A stretch of 38,083 nucleotides of DNA from assembly GCA_021161835.1 (NCBI GenBank), contig JAGGZV010000027.1, forward strand, positions 1-38,083. Reading direction: 5' to 3'. Made by a program: the position numbers and the translations under genes. The notes beneath the pieces are model-generated. The model had not been told where the DNA came from. It made no database searches and saw only the letters and a program-made list of their open reading frames with translations. Source of the stretch: Thermotogae bacterium. Lineage in GTDB: Bacteria > Thermotogota > Thermotogae > UBA12178. Positions 15,927 through 24,753 of the stretch are shown piece by piece (position 1 is the stretch's first letter; each line of letters begins with the position of its first letter).

Positions 15927-16672
15927 CCCAAACCCCTCCAATACGACAAAAGTTTGTCCAGTCCCTCACATTCGGGAGTTGCCTCCAGCACAAAATCCAC
16001 ATCGAAGGAACGTATAAATTCCAATATCTTTCTGAACATCTTCCTTTCCCCCCAGGGAGCATGATGGCATTTGATGTAGCTGATCGGATCTGCATAATAT
16101 ATGTGAAATTCTTCGATGAACTCCGATAATCTTTCTATAAAATTGATCGGATTGAACCCGTACATTTCTGAGTCGAGAAGAAGGTGTCCTATATCCACAC
16201 ACATCCCCACACCAGTTTCCGTCAGGAAAAATCGAAAATCGTCAGCACTATGAAAGCAGACGTTTCCGTACACGTTTTCCACACGAATCCTCATAATTCT
16301 GGAAAGTTTCACAACATGAGCAACAACTTCATTCCATAAAATCCTCCAATCTTCATCTTGATGCGCTGTTGGAAAATGTATCACCATGTATTCAGCTCCC
16401 AGAGTTCTGGCAATATGTGCACATATCTCGTTCACGGAAAAAGTTCGATCACGCTTTTCGGGATCCAGAGAAGTGGGAGAAGGGTGAGAACCGTACGACA
16501 ATATGAAGGGTGCATGCACACCGAATGGTCTGGCTTTTCTCTTCAGAAAATCCACCACGACTTCAAGATCTGCAGGCTTGAAAAAACCAAGTTCGTAAAG
16601 CTCTGCTTCGGGGAGCATATCGATGAGCTCCACCGAGCTCCGTATTAAACTGGTCGAAACTCCTCTGCGCAC
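15923..16672 (-). CDS. Endonuclease IV/xylose isomerase-like TIM-barrel protein in thiamin operon
   Basis: A 249-residue TIM barrel of the AP endonuclease 2 / sugar isomerase superfamily. Residues that fall where endonuclease IV binds its metals are His53 (FGVHAPF), His99 (VIHFPTAH), Glu132 (RVENVYGN), Asp160 and His163 (CVDIGHLL), His190 (EEFHIYY), His203/204 (KCHHAPWG) and Glu230 (FVLEATPE). The metal site thus looks intact. The GTG start at 16672, with GGAGGA upstream, overlaps the thiC end by 28 bases; the listed longer start has no support. It sits between thiC and thiDN under the same TPP riboswitch, so a thiamin role is likely. A DNA repair role is not favoured by the context. The exact reaction is unknown. 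Confidence 0.8.
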   Translation of the reverse strand: MRRGVSTSLIRSSVELIDMLPEAELYELGFFKPADLEVVVDFLKRKARPFGVHAPFILSYGSHPSPTSLDPEKRDRTFSVNEICAHIARTLGAEYMVIHFPTAHQDEDWRILWNEVVAHVVKLSRIMRIRVENVYGNVCFHSADDFRFFLTETGVGMCVDIGHLLLDSEMYGFNPINFIERLSEFIEEFHIYYADPISYIKCHHAPWGERKMFRKILEFIRSFDVDFVLEATPECEGLDKLLSYWRGLG

Positions 16673-17952
16673 AGATAATCCTCCACTATTTTGAGCGCAC
16701 AAAATGGACCACACATTGAACAACCTTTATCAACATATGGTCTTTTTTCTATCTTGTAGCGTGCTCTTTCACTGTGTACCGCCAGTGAAAACATTTCATC
16801 CCAATCGAACCTTTTTCTGGCCTGAGCCATCTTCTTTTCCAGCTTTATGGCGAAAGGATGTCCTTTCGCCACGTCCGCCACGATCGCGGCTATTTTCGTG
16901 ACGATAACCCCTTCCTTCACATCCTCCATTGTTGGAAGTGAAAGATGCTCTGATGGTGTAACGTAACAAAGAAAATCGGCTCCATGATAAGCAGCCAGCG
17001 CGCCACCGATAGCAGCGGCTACGTGATCGTATCCAAGGGCTCTGTCGGTTGGTAAGGGACCAAGCAGGAAAATCGGCGCGCCCGAAGTGATTCTTTTCAT
17101 GAGTTTCACGTTCATCTCTATTTGATCCAATGGCACGTGACCGGGCCCTTCCACCATAACCTGGACACCTCTTTTGCGCGCCCTCTCCACCAGCTCACCC
17201 AGTATGAAGAGCTCTTCCAGCTGCTGGGGATCCGTGGCATCCATGACGGCTCCTGGACGCATGGCATCGCCAAGACTCAACGTCACATCGTATTCCCTCG
17301 CCATATCCAGTACTTCATCGAAGTACTTATAGAAAGGATTCTCGGCGTTATTCACTATCATCCATCCTGCTATTATCGCGCCACCCCGACTGACCATCTT
17401 AAGAATCCTTTTTGAATCTTTTAGATAACGAAGGGAACGATTCGTGACACCCACATGTATGGTCATGAAATCCACGCCATCCTCCGCATGTTGTCGAAAA
17501 AGTTCAAGAAAATCAGCTTCCGAAAACTCAACCACTTTCCGCCCTGTTTCCAGAGCTCTTACAGCGGCATCGTATATGGGAACCGACCCAACGGGTACTG
17601 GGAGCATTTCCACCATCCGTTGTCTTATTTCCCTGGTTTTCCCCCAGGTTGAGAGTACCATGACCGCATCCGCACCGGCTTCAACAGCGATTCTCGCTTT
17701 CTTAAGTTCTTCCTCCATCGAAGAATAACCGTAAGACGTTCCCACGTTAACATTCACTTTCGTCAAAAAGCCTTCACCTATCACCCGAGGAGCTTTCACA
17801 AAATGTCTTTTGTTCCGCGGAAGCACGGCTTTACCCGCTTTAATGGCATCAATTACCTTCCCGATATCCACACCTTCCAGTTGCGCGGCCTCCCTCATTT
17901 CTTCTGTCAAAGTGTCACTTACAGCAGCTTCTAACTGTGTCACTTTTTTCAC
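16645..17952 (-). CDS. thiC: Phosphomethylpyrimidine synthase
   Basis: ThiC rearranges aminoimidazole ribotide to HMP-phosphate by radical SAM chemistry. The 435-residue length fits the short, archaeal-type family. Motifs include [68 protein letters not shown] and [12 protein letters not shown]. The C-terminal cluster motif reads CSMCGPFC, that is C-x2-C-x3-C, one residue shorter than the C-x2-C-x4-C of the well-studied enzymes. The GTG start at 17952 overlaps the end of thi4 by 38 bases and has only a weak ribosome binding site, which suggests translational coupling. AIR, its substrate, is also the product of purM in the neighbouring pur operon. Confidence 0.95.
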   Translation of the reverse strand: MKKVTQLEAAVSDTLTEEMREAAQLEGVDIGKVIDAIKAGKAVLPRNKRHFVKAPRVIGEGFLTKVNVNVGTSYGYSSMEEELKKARIAVEAGADAVMVLSTWGKTREIRQRMVEMLPVPVGSVPIYDAAVRALETGRKVVEFSEADFLELFRQHAEDGVDFMTIHVGVTNRSLRYLKDSKRILKMVSRGGAIIAGWMIVNNAENPFYKYFDEVLDMAREYDVTLSLGDAMRPGAVMDATDPQQLEELFILGELVERARKRGVQVMVEGPGHVPLDQIEMNVKLMKRITSGAPIFLLGPLPTDRALGYDHVAAAIGGALAAYHGADFLCYVTPSEHLSLPTMEDVKEGVIVTKIAAIVADVAKGHPFAIKLEKKMAQARKRFDWDEMFSLAVHSERARYKIEKRPYVDKGCSMCGPFCALKIVEDYLCAEEFRPV

Positions 17953-18694
17953 CCAGCCTTTCGGAAACGATCTTTGCTATTTTCAACCCGGAGAGAACCA
18001 TTCCACCAAATATCGGCCCCATCCTCGGGCCTCCATGTACGGCGGTGGCTGCCATGCCAGAGACCAGAAGTCCCGGATATATCTCACGGGTGTTGTCAAC
18101 AACGAACTTTTCAGCGGTTTCAGCATTCATCGGAAATTCCACCTTGACTTCCAAAAGTCCCCTCCTGGCCAGAAGATTGACGACATTTGCAGGATGACCG
18201 GTGCTGTCCACAACGAAATTCGACTTTACGGTTATGGGATCAACGTGCAGTTTCTGGGTTCGCACGGGTCCCCAATTCACCACGACACCGCAAACTCTGT
18301 TGTGATGAACCGCCACATCTTCAACAGTCACGTTATTGAAGATCACCACGCCTTTCTTGGTTGTATTGTATATGAGCGCAGAGGCAAAATGCACAGAATC
18401 CACGATGATATGTTCATCCTGCTGCCTGTAATGCACCTGAAGCTCGTTCAAATAATCCTCAAGATCCCGCTCGAGTATGATCTCGTTGAACATCATTCCT
18501 CCACCCCATATTCCCCCGCCTGGTACATTTCTCTCCTCGAATATTGCCGTCTTGTAGCCAGCTTTGGCGAGTTCATAAGCAGCCACCAGGCCACTGGGGC
18601 CGGCACCCACTACCGCCACATCGAGTTCCAGATTATCCAGGAGTTTCGTGAAGAATCCCTCGACGATACCCTTGGATATCAGAACATCCCACAC
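17915..18694 (-). CDS. thi4: Thiazole synthase, Thi4 family
   Basis: Thi4 makes adenylated thiazole from NAD, glycine and a sulfur source. The 259-residue protein has the FAD/NAD-type motif [21 protein letters not shown], then [18 protein letters not shown], and the C-terminal [19 protein letters not shown]. In the segment where yeast Thi4 carries its sulfur-donating cysteine, this protein reads STGHPAN, with no Cys. It should therefore be the catalytic, sulfide-using prokaryotic type rather than the suicide type. The start is GTG 18694, with GGAGGT eight bases upstream; the listed start at 18787 lies inside the riboswitch. It is the first gene after the TPP riboswitch. Confidence 0.93.
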   Translation of the reverse strand: MWDVLISKGIVEGFFTKLLDNLELDVAVVGAGPSGLVAAYELAKAGYKTAIFEERNVPGGGIWGGGMMFNEIILERDLEDYLNELQVHYRQQDEHIIVDSVHFASALIYNTTKKGVVIFNNVTVEDVAVHHNRVCGVVVNWGPVRTQKLHVDPITVKSNFVVDSTGHPANVVNLLARRGLLEVKVEFPMNAETAEKFVVDNTREIYPGLLVSGMAATAVHGGPRMGPIFGGMVLSGLKIAKIVSERLGEKSDTVRSCCK

Positions 18695-18713
18695 TTTTTC
18701 ATACCTCCTTTTT

Positions 18714-18743
18714 AAAAAATAAATCCCTCCATCGACGGAGGGA
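18714..18743 (-). terminator. Terminator of the TPP riboswitch expression platform
   Basis: On the minus strand the stem TCCCTCC / GGAGGGA, with a six-base loop, is followed by TTTATTTTTT. Its 5' arm is also complementary to GGAGGGA in the 3' strand of the aptamer P1, so aptamer closure by TPP would free this arm and favour termination. Confidence 0.85.
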
Positions 18744-18763
18744 AAATCTATGCTTTCGATACC

Positions 18764-18863
18764 GCCCTTCCCTCCCTCCGCCGGCATTACCCGGATCAGG
18801 TTCTGGGGTCGAGGGTTTCCACCCTCCTCTCAGCCCCGGTATCAGGAGCTCCCCCGGAAGGGC
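18764..18863 (-). ncRNA. TPP (THI-box) riboswitch
   Basis: The minus strand holds the conserved THI-box core: GGGGCTGAGAGG, ACCCTCGACCCC, then GAACCTGATCCGGGTAATGC and CCGGCGGAGGGA. An outer P1 extension, GCCCTTCC (18863-18856) with GGAAGGGC (18771-18764), closes the aptamer. It lies directly between the extended -10 promoter and the thi4 gene and should terminate transcription when thiamin pyrophosphate is bound. Confidence 0.96.
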
Positions 18864-18872
18864 ACCATTCAG

Positions 18873-18881
18873 ATTATATCA
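18873..18881 (-). promoter_or_regulatory. Extended -10 promoter of the thiamin operon
   Basis: TGATATAAT on the minus strand is a perfect extended -10, with no clear -35. The start point would fall near 18866, so the riboswitch begins at the 5' end of the transcript. Confidence 0.7.
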
Positions 18882-18894
18882 TTTACATATAAAG

Positions 18895-18903
18895 TGCTAT
18901 ACT
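18895..18903 (+). promoter_or_regulatory. Possible promoter of the SRPBCC gene
   Basis: TGCTATACT is an extended -10-like sequence on the plus strand, about 38 bases before the TTG at 18941 and only 13 bases from the divergent thiamin promoter. No -35 was found. Confidence 0.4.
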
Positions 18904-18940
18904 CTCTATTGATTAAAAAGAACATCGGTGGTGACCGGTT

Positions 18941-19384
18941 TTGCTAGATACACCCCCTATGATATTCACCGAACATTTCAACGCTCCGGTCGAACGAGTC
19001 TGGAAGGTATTCGTGAATGAACGAGGTTGGGATCCATGGTTCACGGATGGCATGTGGATGGAATTGAAAAATGGAGGCAGAATCCGTTTCCGCTGGGAAC
19101 GTTTGACAAATGGTGAAGTGGTGGAAGACAACGGTTACACGGTAATAATGGTGGAAAACAGAAGATGGGAATTCTGGTGGTACGAATATGAAAAGGGATA
19201 TCGATCACATGTGGAAATGGTGTTTCGCAAAGACTCCGCAGGAGGAACATGGCTGACCGTAACGGATTACACCACGATCTCCAGACTCGATGAACTTACC
19301 ATAAAATACGGTTGTGCATACGGCTGGGGACAGATGCTTCTTCTGGCGAAACTTTACGTGGAAAAAGGATTGGTAGTTATATGA
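18941..19384 (+). CDS. SRPBCC (START-like/AHSA1) domain protein
   Basis: A 147-residue single-domain protein of the SRPBCC helix-grip fold. It starts with the typical FTEHFNAPVERVWKVFVN strand and helix and the WDPWFTDG loop. A row of Trp/Tyr-rich strands follows (RIRFRWERL, RWEFWWYEYEKG, GTWLTVTDYTTI), ending with a long helix (GCAYGWGQMLLLAKLYVEKG). Such proteins bind hydrophobic ligands in a cavity, or resemble the Hsp90 activator Aha1 C-terminal domain; the ligand cannot be predicted. The TTG at 18941 is favoured by GGTGGTGA six bases upstream; an ATG at 18959 has no ribosome binding site. It is a one-gene unit divergent from the thiamin operon and convergent with purM (two-base gap). Confidence 0.75.
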   Translation: MLDTPPMIFTEHFNAPVERVWKVFVNERGWDPWFTDGMWMELKNGGRIRFRWERLTNGEVVEDNGYTVIMVENRRWEFWWYEYEKGYRSHVEMVFRKDSAGGTWLTVTDYTTISRLDELTIKYGCAYGWGQMLLLAKLYVEKGLVVI

Positions 19385-19386
19385 GT

Positions 19387-20310
19387 TCAATATATTATCT
19401 CTATATCGCCCTGCTTTACACGCCCCAGAATTTCCGCTCCAATTTTACGAGTCACACCATTTACCTTTTCCTCATCTACCACTAGAATCATGCCATATCC
19501 CATGTTGAAAGTGGATAACGCTTCCTGGAAATCCACGTATCTCAACACCCAGTCCACATAATCCCTTCTCTTCAATTCAAGGTGTGCACCCAGACCTTTC
19601 AGGATCCTCTTCAAAGCTCGCACGATCCCTCCACCCGTCACATGCGCCAGTGCTTTCACATCACCGAGCACTTCCAAAGTTTCAGAATATATTCGCGTAC
19701 CGGATAAAAGATCAAAAGATAGAGAAGTTAATGAAAGGTTTTCCTCATCCAGAATTCTCCTGATGAGTGTCCAGCCATTGGAATGGAATCCACTTGCCTT
19801 CAATCCCAGAATCACATCACCTGGATTCACATCCTCAACCGGAGGTCGTTGAATCAAAACCCCGATACAGAAACCAACCGCATCCCATTCACCACCATAA
19901 ATTCCCGGCATTTCCGCGGTTTCTCCCGCAACCAGACTCATTCCCAGCTCTTCAAGGATCTCGATCAAACAACTTACGAACTCGAAATGTTCTTTCGATA
20001 TTCTCTCGACTCCAAGGTAGTCCAGAAAAGCCAGAGGTCTCGCACCCACCGCCACGAGATCGTTATAATTCATAGCAACGAGATCCATAGCAGCATCGCG
20101 CCATCTTCCATATTTCCTGTGTAATATCAGTTTTGTACCTATTCCATCTGCTGTAACCGCTATGGGAGGATCTGTGAAGTTCAGTATAGCAGCATAACCT
20201 GTTGGCTCCTCATACAACCATTCTGGGCGCTTAACCGCTCGCTTTATGTGTTCTGCGAAGGTTTCTCCCCTTTCCACATCCACTCCCGCATCCCTGTAAG
20301 TGTATTTCAC
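19387..20310 (-). CDS. purM: Phosphoribosylformylglycinamidine cyclo-ligase (AIR synthetase)
   Basis: PurM closes FGAM to aminoimidazole ribotide with ATP. The protein has 307 residues, somewhat shorter than E. coli PurM (345), with a short N terminus (MKYTYRDAGVDVERGE). Characteristic segments are YRDAGVDV, TADGIGTKLIL, DLVAMNYNDLVAVGARPL, GETAEMPGIY, GLKASGFHSNGWTLIRRI and HVTGGGIVRAL. The GTG start overlaps the purD stop (GTGA). It is the last gene of the operon. Its product AIR feeds both purE here and thiC in the adjoining thiamin operon. Confidence 0.95.
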   Translation of the reverse strand: MKYTYRDAGVDVERGETFAEHIKRAVKRPEWLYEEPTGYAAILNFTDPPIAVTADGIGTKLILHRKYGRWRDAAMDLVAMNYNDLVAVGARPLAFLDYLGVERISKEHFEFVSCLIEILEELGMSLVAGETAEMPGIYGGEWDAVGFCIGVLIQRPPVEDVNPGDVILGLKASGFHSNGWTLIRRILDEENLSLTSLSFDLLSGTRIYSETLEVLGDVKALAHVTGGGIVRALKRILKGLGAHLELKRRDYVDWVLRYVDFQEALSTFNMGYGMILVVDEEKVNGVTRKIGAEILGRVKQGDIEIIY

Positions 20311-21500
20311 AGTGCTATATCCCTCCTGTAATATTTTCCTGGAAATTCCACCTTTTCAGCATTTAGATAGGCGTTCTTCCGCGCCTCATCTTTCGTCTTA
20401 CCTGCCCCCATTGAATGGATCACTCTACCGCCACTTACTACAAGTTTACCGTTGACCTGCGAAACACCAGCGAAGAAGTAAAGCCCCTCTTCTGGCATCG
20501 TTATCTCCTGACCCTTTCTCGGCGAATCAGGATAACCTTCAGAAGCCAGTACCACATCCACCGCATATCCCCGGGGATTGAACTCTCCCATTTTCGAACC
20601 CTCGAAGGCCTTTAAAATGTTGTCCACAAACCCCTCTGGATCCAGAAGAACAACCACTTCCGTTTCTGGATCACCCAGACGAACGTTATATTCCAAAATG
20701 AAAGGTTCACCATCCACAAGCATCAACCCCAGATACAGGAACCCCCGGTAAGTGTATCCCTCCCTATCCAGAGCCCAGAGAGTTCTGTGCACGAGTTCTT
20801 CTATGGCTTCTACCGTTTTCGCAGGTACCTCAACGGGTCCCCACGATCCCATACCTCCCGTGTTCGGCCCACCATCGCCGTCTCTGAGCTTTTTGTAGTC
20901 CCTGACGAAGGGTAGAAGCACAAAATCACTTCCATTGATGAGAGCCATCGCCGAGAGTTCCTCTCCCTTCAGAAATTCATCGATAACCAGCGGACCTTTG
21001 ACCCCCTTTAATAACTCACCGCTTATCAATTTTGAACCCTTTTCGATGGCCTCATTCACGTCTTTGAGTATCAAAACGCCTTTACCTCCGGCAAGACCAT
21101 CGGCTTTGAGCACATAGGGAGGGGAAAAGCTCCTGAGTTTGTCAGGTAATTCTTCAGGAGAATGTACCACTTCGAATCTCGCTGTCCTTATGCCATGCCG
21201 TTTCATGAACTCCTTCGCGAAGACTTTGGAGCCTTCCAGACGTGCAACTTCCGCTTTTGGCCCGAAAACCATCTCGGAAACGTTGGCAACACCATCCACC
21301 AGGTACCTCTCTGAACCGGGTATCACCAGACCTTCTTCTATTCTTTTTACAGTTTCTAGACCATCATAGGAGTGATTCACGCCGTCTTTCGCCGTCCCTG
21401 CGTTACCTGGATAATAATGCACTTCGAAACCACATCTTCTGAAAGCCCAGCCGATCGCATGCTCTCTACCACCAGATCCCAGGATATGAACTTTTCTCAC
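20307..21500 (-). CDS. purD: Phosphoribosylamine-glycine ligase (GAR synthetase)
   Basis: PurD joins phosphoribosylamine and glycine with ATP, the second step of purine synthesis. It has 397 residues with the ATP-grasp fold: VHILGSGGREHAIGWAF at the start, VLKADGLAGGKGV, GPNTGGMGSWGP and LEYNVRLGDPETEV. The start is GTG 21500, with GGGGGTGGA upstream; the listed start 17 codons earlier would overlap purH and adds non-conserved residues. The gene sits 19 bases after purH. All expected catalytic motifs are present. Confidence 0.96.
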   Translation of the reverse strand: MRKVHILGSGGREHAIGWAFRRCGFEVHYYPGNAGTAKDGVNHSYDGLETVKRIEEGLVIPGSERYLVDGVANVSEMVFGPKAEVARLEGSKVFAKEFMKRHGIRTARFEVVHSPEELPDKLRSFSPPYVLKADGLAGGKGVLILKDVNEAIEKGSKLISGELLKGVKGPLVIDEFLKGEELSAMALINGSDFVLLPFVRDYKKLRDGDGGPNTGGMGSWGPVEVPAKTVEAIEELVHRTLWALDREGYTYRGFLYLGLMLVDGEPFILEYNVRLGDPETEVVVLLDPEGFVDNILKAFEGSKMGEFNPRGYAVDVVLASEGYPDSPRKGQEITMPEEGLYFFAGVSQVNGKLVVSGGRVIHSMGAGKTKDEARKNAYLNAEKVEFPGKYYRRDIAL

Positions 21501-21519
21501 TCTTCCACCCCCGGTTCCT

Positions 21520-22887
21520 TCAATGTCTGAAGACGCGGCCAGGTGCTTCATAAAAAGTTATGCCGAGTCTTTCCGCACTCGACAACACCTCAGCATCCCT
21601 TATCGAACCAAGAGGAGCCACCACGTATCTGACTCCGGCTTCTGCCAGCACCTCCAGACCATCGGGGAAAGGGAAGAAGGCATCGGAAGCAGCCACAGCG
21701 TCCCTTGCTTTTTCGCTTGCCAGGACAGTGGCAAGCCAGGCTGCCCTCTTCCTGGAGGGCTGACCACTTCCTATTCCCACCGTTACCCCATTGTTTACCA
21801 GCACTATGGCGTTGGACTTCACACCTTCCACTACCTTGAAGGCCAGCCAGAGATCGCGTAGTTTTTCAGAGGGAGCCGGTGTTCCCACCTTGAGCCTCAT
21901 CTCACCATCCGGCAGTTTTCGTTCACCAACCACCAGTGCGCCGAAGGCGAATCGTCCGGTTTTCGCCTCATAATCCTTCTGGATTTTGAGTATACGCGTT
22001 TTTTTCTTCGAAAGCATTTCGAGAGCCCCAGGAGTATAATCTGGAGCCACGATAACCTCCAGATATGTCTTCAAAACCTCGACCACTGATTCATCCAACT
22101 CAAAATTGACAGCAAGTATGCCTCCGTAGCTGGATTCGGCATCTGCATTCAACGCTTTCAACACAACTTCTCTTTCTTCTCCTTTCCTTCCCACAGCGGC
22201 TCCACATGGAGATTGATGCTTTACCACGACGGCTCCGGGAATCTCCAGGTTTTTCACCACAAACCATGCCGCCTCGGTGTCCAGAACATTGTTGTAAGAA
22301 ATCTGCTTTTTCTCACTGAGAATCTCGAAAACCGGTTCACCGTACACCACGGCATCTTCATGGGGATTTTCGCCATACCTCAGGTCCGGGATTCCTCGTG
22401 AAAGTGAGATCGACGTTCCCGTCACAAACTGATTCGCCCTTACTGAATCGTAACGGCTCGTGAATGCAAAGGTTAAAGCGGCCAGTTTGCGTCTGGATTC
22501 TTCATCATCAGCTTTCAATGCCAGCATCAGCGTTTCACGATTGTAGGCAGGCTTCACCTTCTTCCAGTTCTTGGCTGCCGCCCTCAGCAATGCTACCCCA
22601 CCTATATCTATATCAGGCGGGGGATAGAGATCTACCAGCACTATATCCCACCGCGGTTCCGGTCCCATGATACCCGCAAACACCTCGGGATGCAACGTTT
22701 TCACCAGACCACCCAGTAGATTCTCGAAACCCGTTATGGTGCTAACATCGTGGACATTCAATCCGTGTTCTTTCAAAAATTTAGCTGTTCCGGAGCTCGC
22801 CCATATCTCCCAGCCTTCACGCGCCAGATTCCTGAGATCGTCCAGATATTCTTCCTTCCTGTAAAGGCTAACCAGTATACTCTTCAA
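21520..22887 (-). CDS. purH: Bifunctional AICAR transformylase / IMP cyclohydrolase
   Basis: PurH carries out the last two steps to IMP. At 455 residues it is shorter than E. coli PurH (529) and near the compact T. maritima form. The N-terminal ~130 residues are the MGS-like cyclohydrolase domain (WASSGTAKFLKEHGLNV, LVKTLHPEVFAGI). The C-terminal part is the transformylase, with LRYGENPHEDA, the catalytic Lys-His in VVKHQSPCGAAVG, and DAFFPFPDGLEVLAEAGV. The TTG start at 22887 follows GGAGGG and overlaps the purN end by 20 bases. Cytoplasmic. Confidence 0.95.
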   Translation of the reverse strand: MKSILVSLYRKEEYLDDLRNLAREGWEIWASSGTAKFLKEHGLNVHDVSTITGFENLLGGLVKTLHPEVFAGIMGPEPRWDIVLVDLYPPPDIDIGGVALLRAAAKNWKKVKPAYNRETLMLALKADDEESRRKLAALTFAFTSRYDSVRANQFVTGTSISLSRGIPDLRYGENPHEDAVVYGEPVFEILSEKKQISYNNVLDTEAAWFVVKNLEIPGAVVVKHQSPCGAAVGRKGEEREVVLKALNADAESSYGGILAVNFELDESVVEVLKTYLEVIVAPDYTPGALEMLSKKKTRILKIQKDYEAKTGRFAFGALVVGERKLPDGEMRLKVGTPAPSEKLRDLWLAFKVVEGVKSNAIVLVNNGVTVGIGSGQPSRKRAAWLATVLASEKARDAVAASDAFFPFPDGLEVLAEAGVRYVVAPLGSIRDAEVLSSAERLGITFYEAPGRVFRH

Positions 22888-23479
22888 TTACGACCCTCCT
22901 TCCTTCTACATACCATCTGCCGTTCAGTATGGTCTGTATTATTCGTGGATACCATGCATGTTCTATCTCATGGATTTTTCCCTCTAGGTCATCCAAAGTC
23001 CATCTGGGATCCACCTCGATGGCCTTCTGCAGGATTATGGGACCGGTGTCCACTCCTTCATCCACGAAATGCACTGTTATGCCCGTGACCTTCACACCAT
23101 GTTTATACGCTTTCTCTATAGCGTGCATTCCTGGAAAAGCTGGCAAAAGTGATGGATGGATGTTTATTATCTTCCATCGCCACTTTCTCACGATCCTTTC
23201 AGGTATTATACGCATGAAACCCGCGAGAACCACCAGTGAAGGACGAAGCTCATCCAGTACTTGTTCCAGCTCCTCAACCCATTTCCTACCCAATTTGATA
23301 CACGGGATACCCAATCTCCTCGCCCTTTCTTCCGCGTAACAACTTCTGTCAACTATCAAATTCCTAACATTGGCTTTCAGGATACCTTCTCTTGAAGCTT
23401 TCACTATGGCTTCGAAATTGCTTCCATTGCCTGAAGCCATTATCACTATCTCAGGTGAGGATATTCGCCGTTGAAGCAT
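22868..23479 (-). CDS. purN: Phosphoribosylglycinamide formyltransferase (GAR transformylase)
   Basis: PurN transfers formyl from 10-formyltetrahydrofolate to GAR. Motifs are IMASGNGSNFEAI, LVVLAGFMRIIPE, IINIHPSLLPAFPGMHAIEKAYKHG with the catalytic Asn and His, and VTGITVHFVDEGVDTGPII with the catalytic Asp. The start is uncertain. ATG 23479, with GGGGTG eight bases upstream, is preferred and overlaps purF by 34 bases. A GTG nine bases earlier, or a GTG close to IMASGNG, are alternatives. The protein has about 203 residues. No folate-independent purT was seen in the window. Confidence 0.93.
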   Translation of the reverse strand: MLQRRISSPEIVIMASGNGSNFEAIVKASREGILKANVRNLIVDRSCYAEERARRLGIPCIKLGRKWVEELEQVLDELRPSLVVLAGFMRIIPERIVRKWRWKIINIHPSLLPAFPGMHAIEKAYKHGVKVTGITVHFVDEGVDTGPIILQKAIEVDPRWTLDDLEGKIHEIEHAWYPRIIQTILNGRWYVEGRRVVIEEYTG

Positions 23480-24747
23480 GCGACACACACCCCATTCCTT
23501 CCAAGAACTCCCAGCAAGCCTTCCAGAGACAGATAAAAAAGTGAATCGGCTTTCACCTCACGTCTGATCTCTTCGATGTTCATCTGACTGGCAACGAGCT
23601 CTTTCTTTCTGGCGGTATCTATACCGTAGTAACACGGATGAGAAACAGGTGGGGAATGTATGCCAACGTGTACCTCCCTGGCTCCTGCCTCTCTCAGAAT
23701 CTGGACGATAATTCCCATAGTCGTCCCGCGCACGATCGAATCGTCTATTACCACAACTCTCTTGTCTTTCACAACATCACGTATGGGAACCAGCTTCTTT
23801 CTAACTATTTCCTTTCTTCCTGAAGGCATTATGAAACTTCTACCTATATATCTATTCTTCATCAACCCAAAATCCAGAGGAATGGAAGATTCCGAGGAAA
23901 AGCCCAGAGCACCTGAAAGCCCGGAATCCAGGACGGGTATGACAATGTCGGCATCCACTCTGTTCTCACGGTAGAGCTGTGCTCCCATCATGAAACGGGC
24001 TCTGTGCACGTTCAAACCACTGAAGGTACTATCAGGACGAGCAAAATATATGTACTCAAAGGAACAGAACTTTCGTTTACTTTCCTCAAAACGCTGCTTC
24101 TCGATGCCATCCTGTGAGAAGAATACAACCGTTCCCGGTGCCACTTCCTCGACGTTAACAGCTCCCACCGCTCTTAAAGCAGCATCTTCCGAAGCAACGA
24201 CATGTCCATCTTTGTAGCGCCCAATGAAGAGGGGACGAAATCCATATGGATCACGCGCAACCGCTATGAAATCGGCATGCATCCATACAAGAGCATACGC
24301 AGCGCTGATTTTGGACAGCGCCCAGACCACTGAAGCTTTGGGATCATCGTAAGGAGCCATGGAAGCCAGATGAAGGAAAATTTCAGAGTCTATGGTACTC
24401 TGAAAAACGGCACCACGCTCCAGCAGGTGTTTGAACCAATCGTCTGCATTGGGAATAGTACCGTTGTGTGCGACGGCCATCTTACCTTTGTGTGTCACAG
24501 CGATGATCGGTTGTATTTCTTTAGTGGAACCAACCGTAGAGTAACGCACATGCCCTATACCGCTGTTCGATTCCATCCATCTTTCCTCGAGCAACACCGT
24601 ATCTACCATGCCCCTGCCCTTTAACACACGGAAATCATTCAGAACTATTCCCACACTTTCCTGCCCTCGATGTTGAAGACCCAAAAGTATGTCATGTAGA
24701 ATGGAATAAGCATCGTTCACGTTCCAAACTGCTGCAATGCCGCACAA
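23446..24747 (-). CDS. purF: Amidophosphoribosyltransferase
   Basis: PurF makes phosphoribosylamine from PRPP and glutamine, the first step of the pathway. The TTG start at 24747, with GGGGTGAT five bases upstream, is dictated by chemistry: Cys2 (MCGIAAVW) becomes the N-terminal nucleophile after Met removal, so there is no propeptide. Residues 1-230 are the Ntn glutaminase (LQHRGQES, GHVRYSTVG, VAHNGTI). The phosphoribosyltransferase domain holds VVVIDDSIVRGTT. Four cysteines (KFCSF, HPCYYG, VCVACFNGEYP) match those that bind a 4Fe-4S cluster in the B. subtilis enzyme, so an oxygen-sensitive cluster is likely. Length is 433 residues. Confidence 0.96.
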   Translation of the reverse strand: MCGIAAVWNVNDAYSILHDILLGLQHRGQESVGIVLNDFRVLKGRGMVDTVLLEERWMESNSGIGHVRYSTVGSTKEIQPIIAVTHKGKMAVAHNGTIPNADDWFKHLLERGAVFQSTIDSEIFLHLASMAPYDDPKASVVWALSKISAAYALVWMHADFIAVARDPYGFRPLFIGRYKDGHVVASEDAALRAVGAVNVEEVAPGTVVFFSQDGIEKQRFEESKRKFCSFEYIYFARPDSTFSGLNVHRARFMMGAQLYRENRVDADIVIPVLDSGLSGALGFSSESSIPLDFGLMKNRYIGRSFIMPSGRKEIVRKKLVPIRDVVKDKRVVVIDDSIVRGTTMGIIVQILREAGAREVHVGIHSPPVSHPCYYGIDTARKKELVASQMNIEEIRREVKADSLFYLSLEGLLGVLGRNGVCVACFNGEYPHLR

Positions 24748-24753
24748 GATGCA

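Noticed and set aside
15923-16672. DNA repair endonuclease IV (nfo)
   Set aside because: The metal ligands resemble endonuclease IV, but the gene is embedded in and overlaps thiamin genes under a TPP riboswitch, and the protein is shorter than typical Nfo.
17810-18715. 301-codon plus-strand ORF over thiC/thi4
   Set aside because: Antisense to Thi4 and ThiC, which have all family motifs; no promoter or ribosome binding site.
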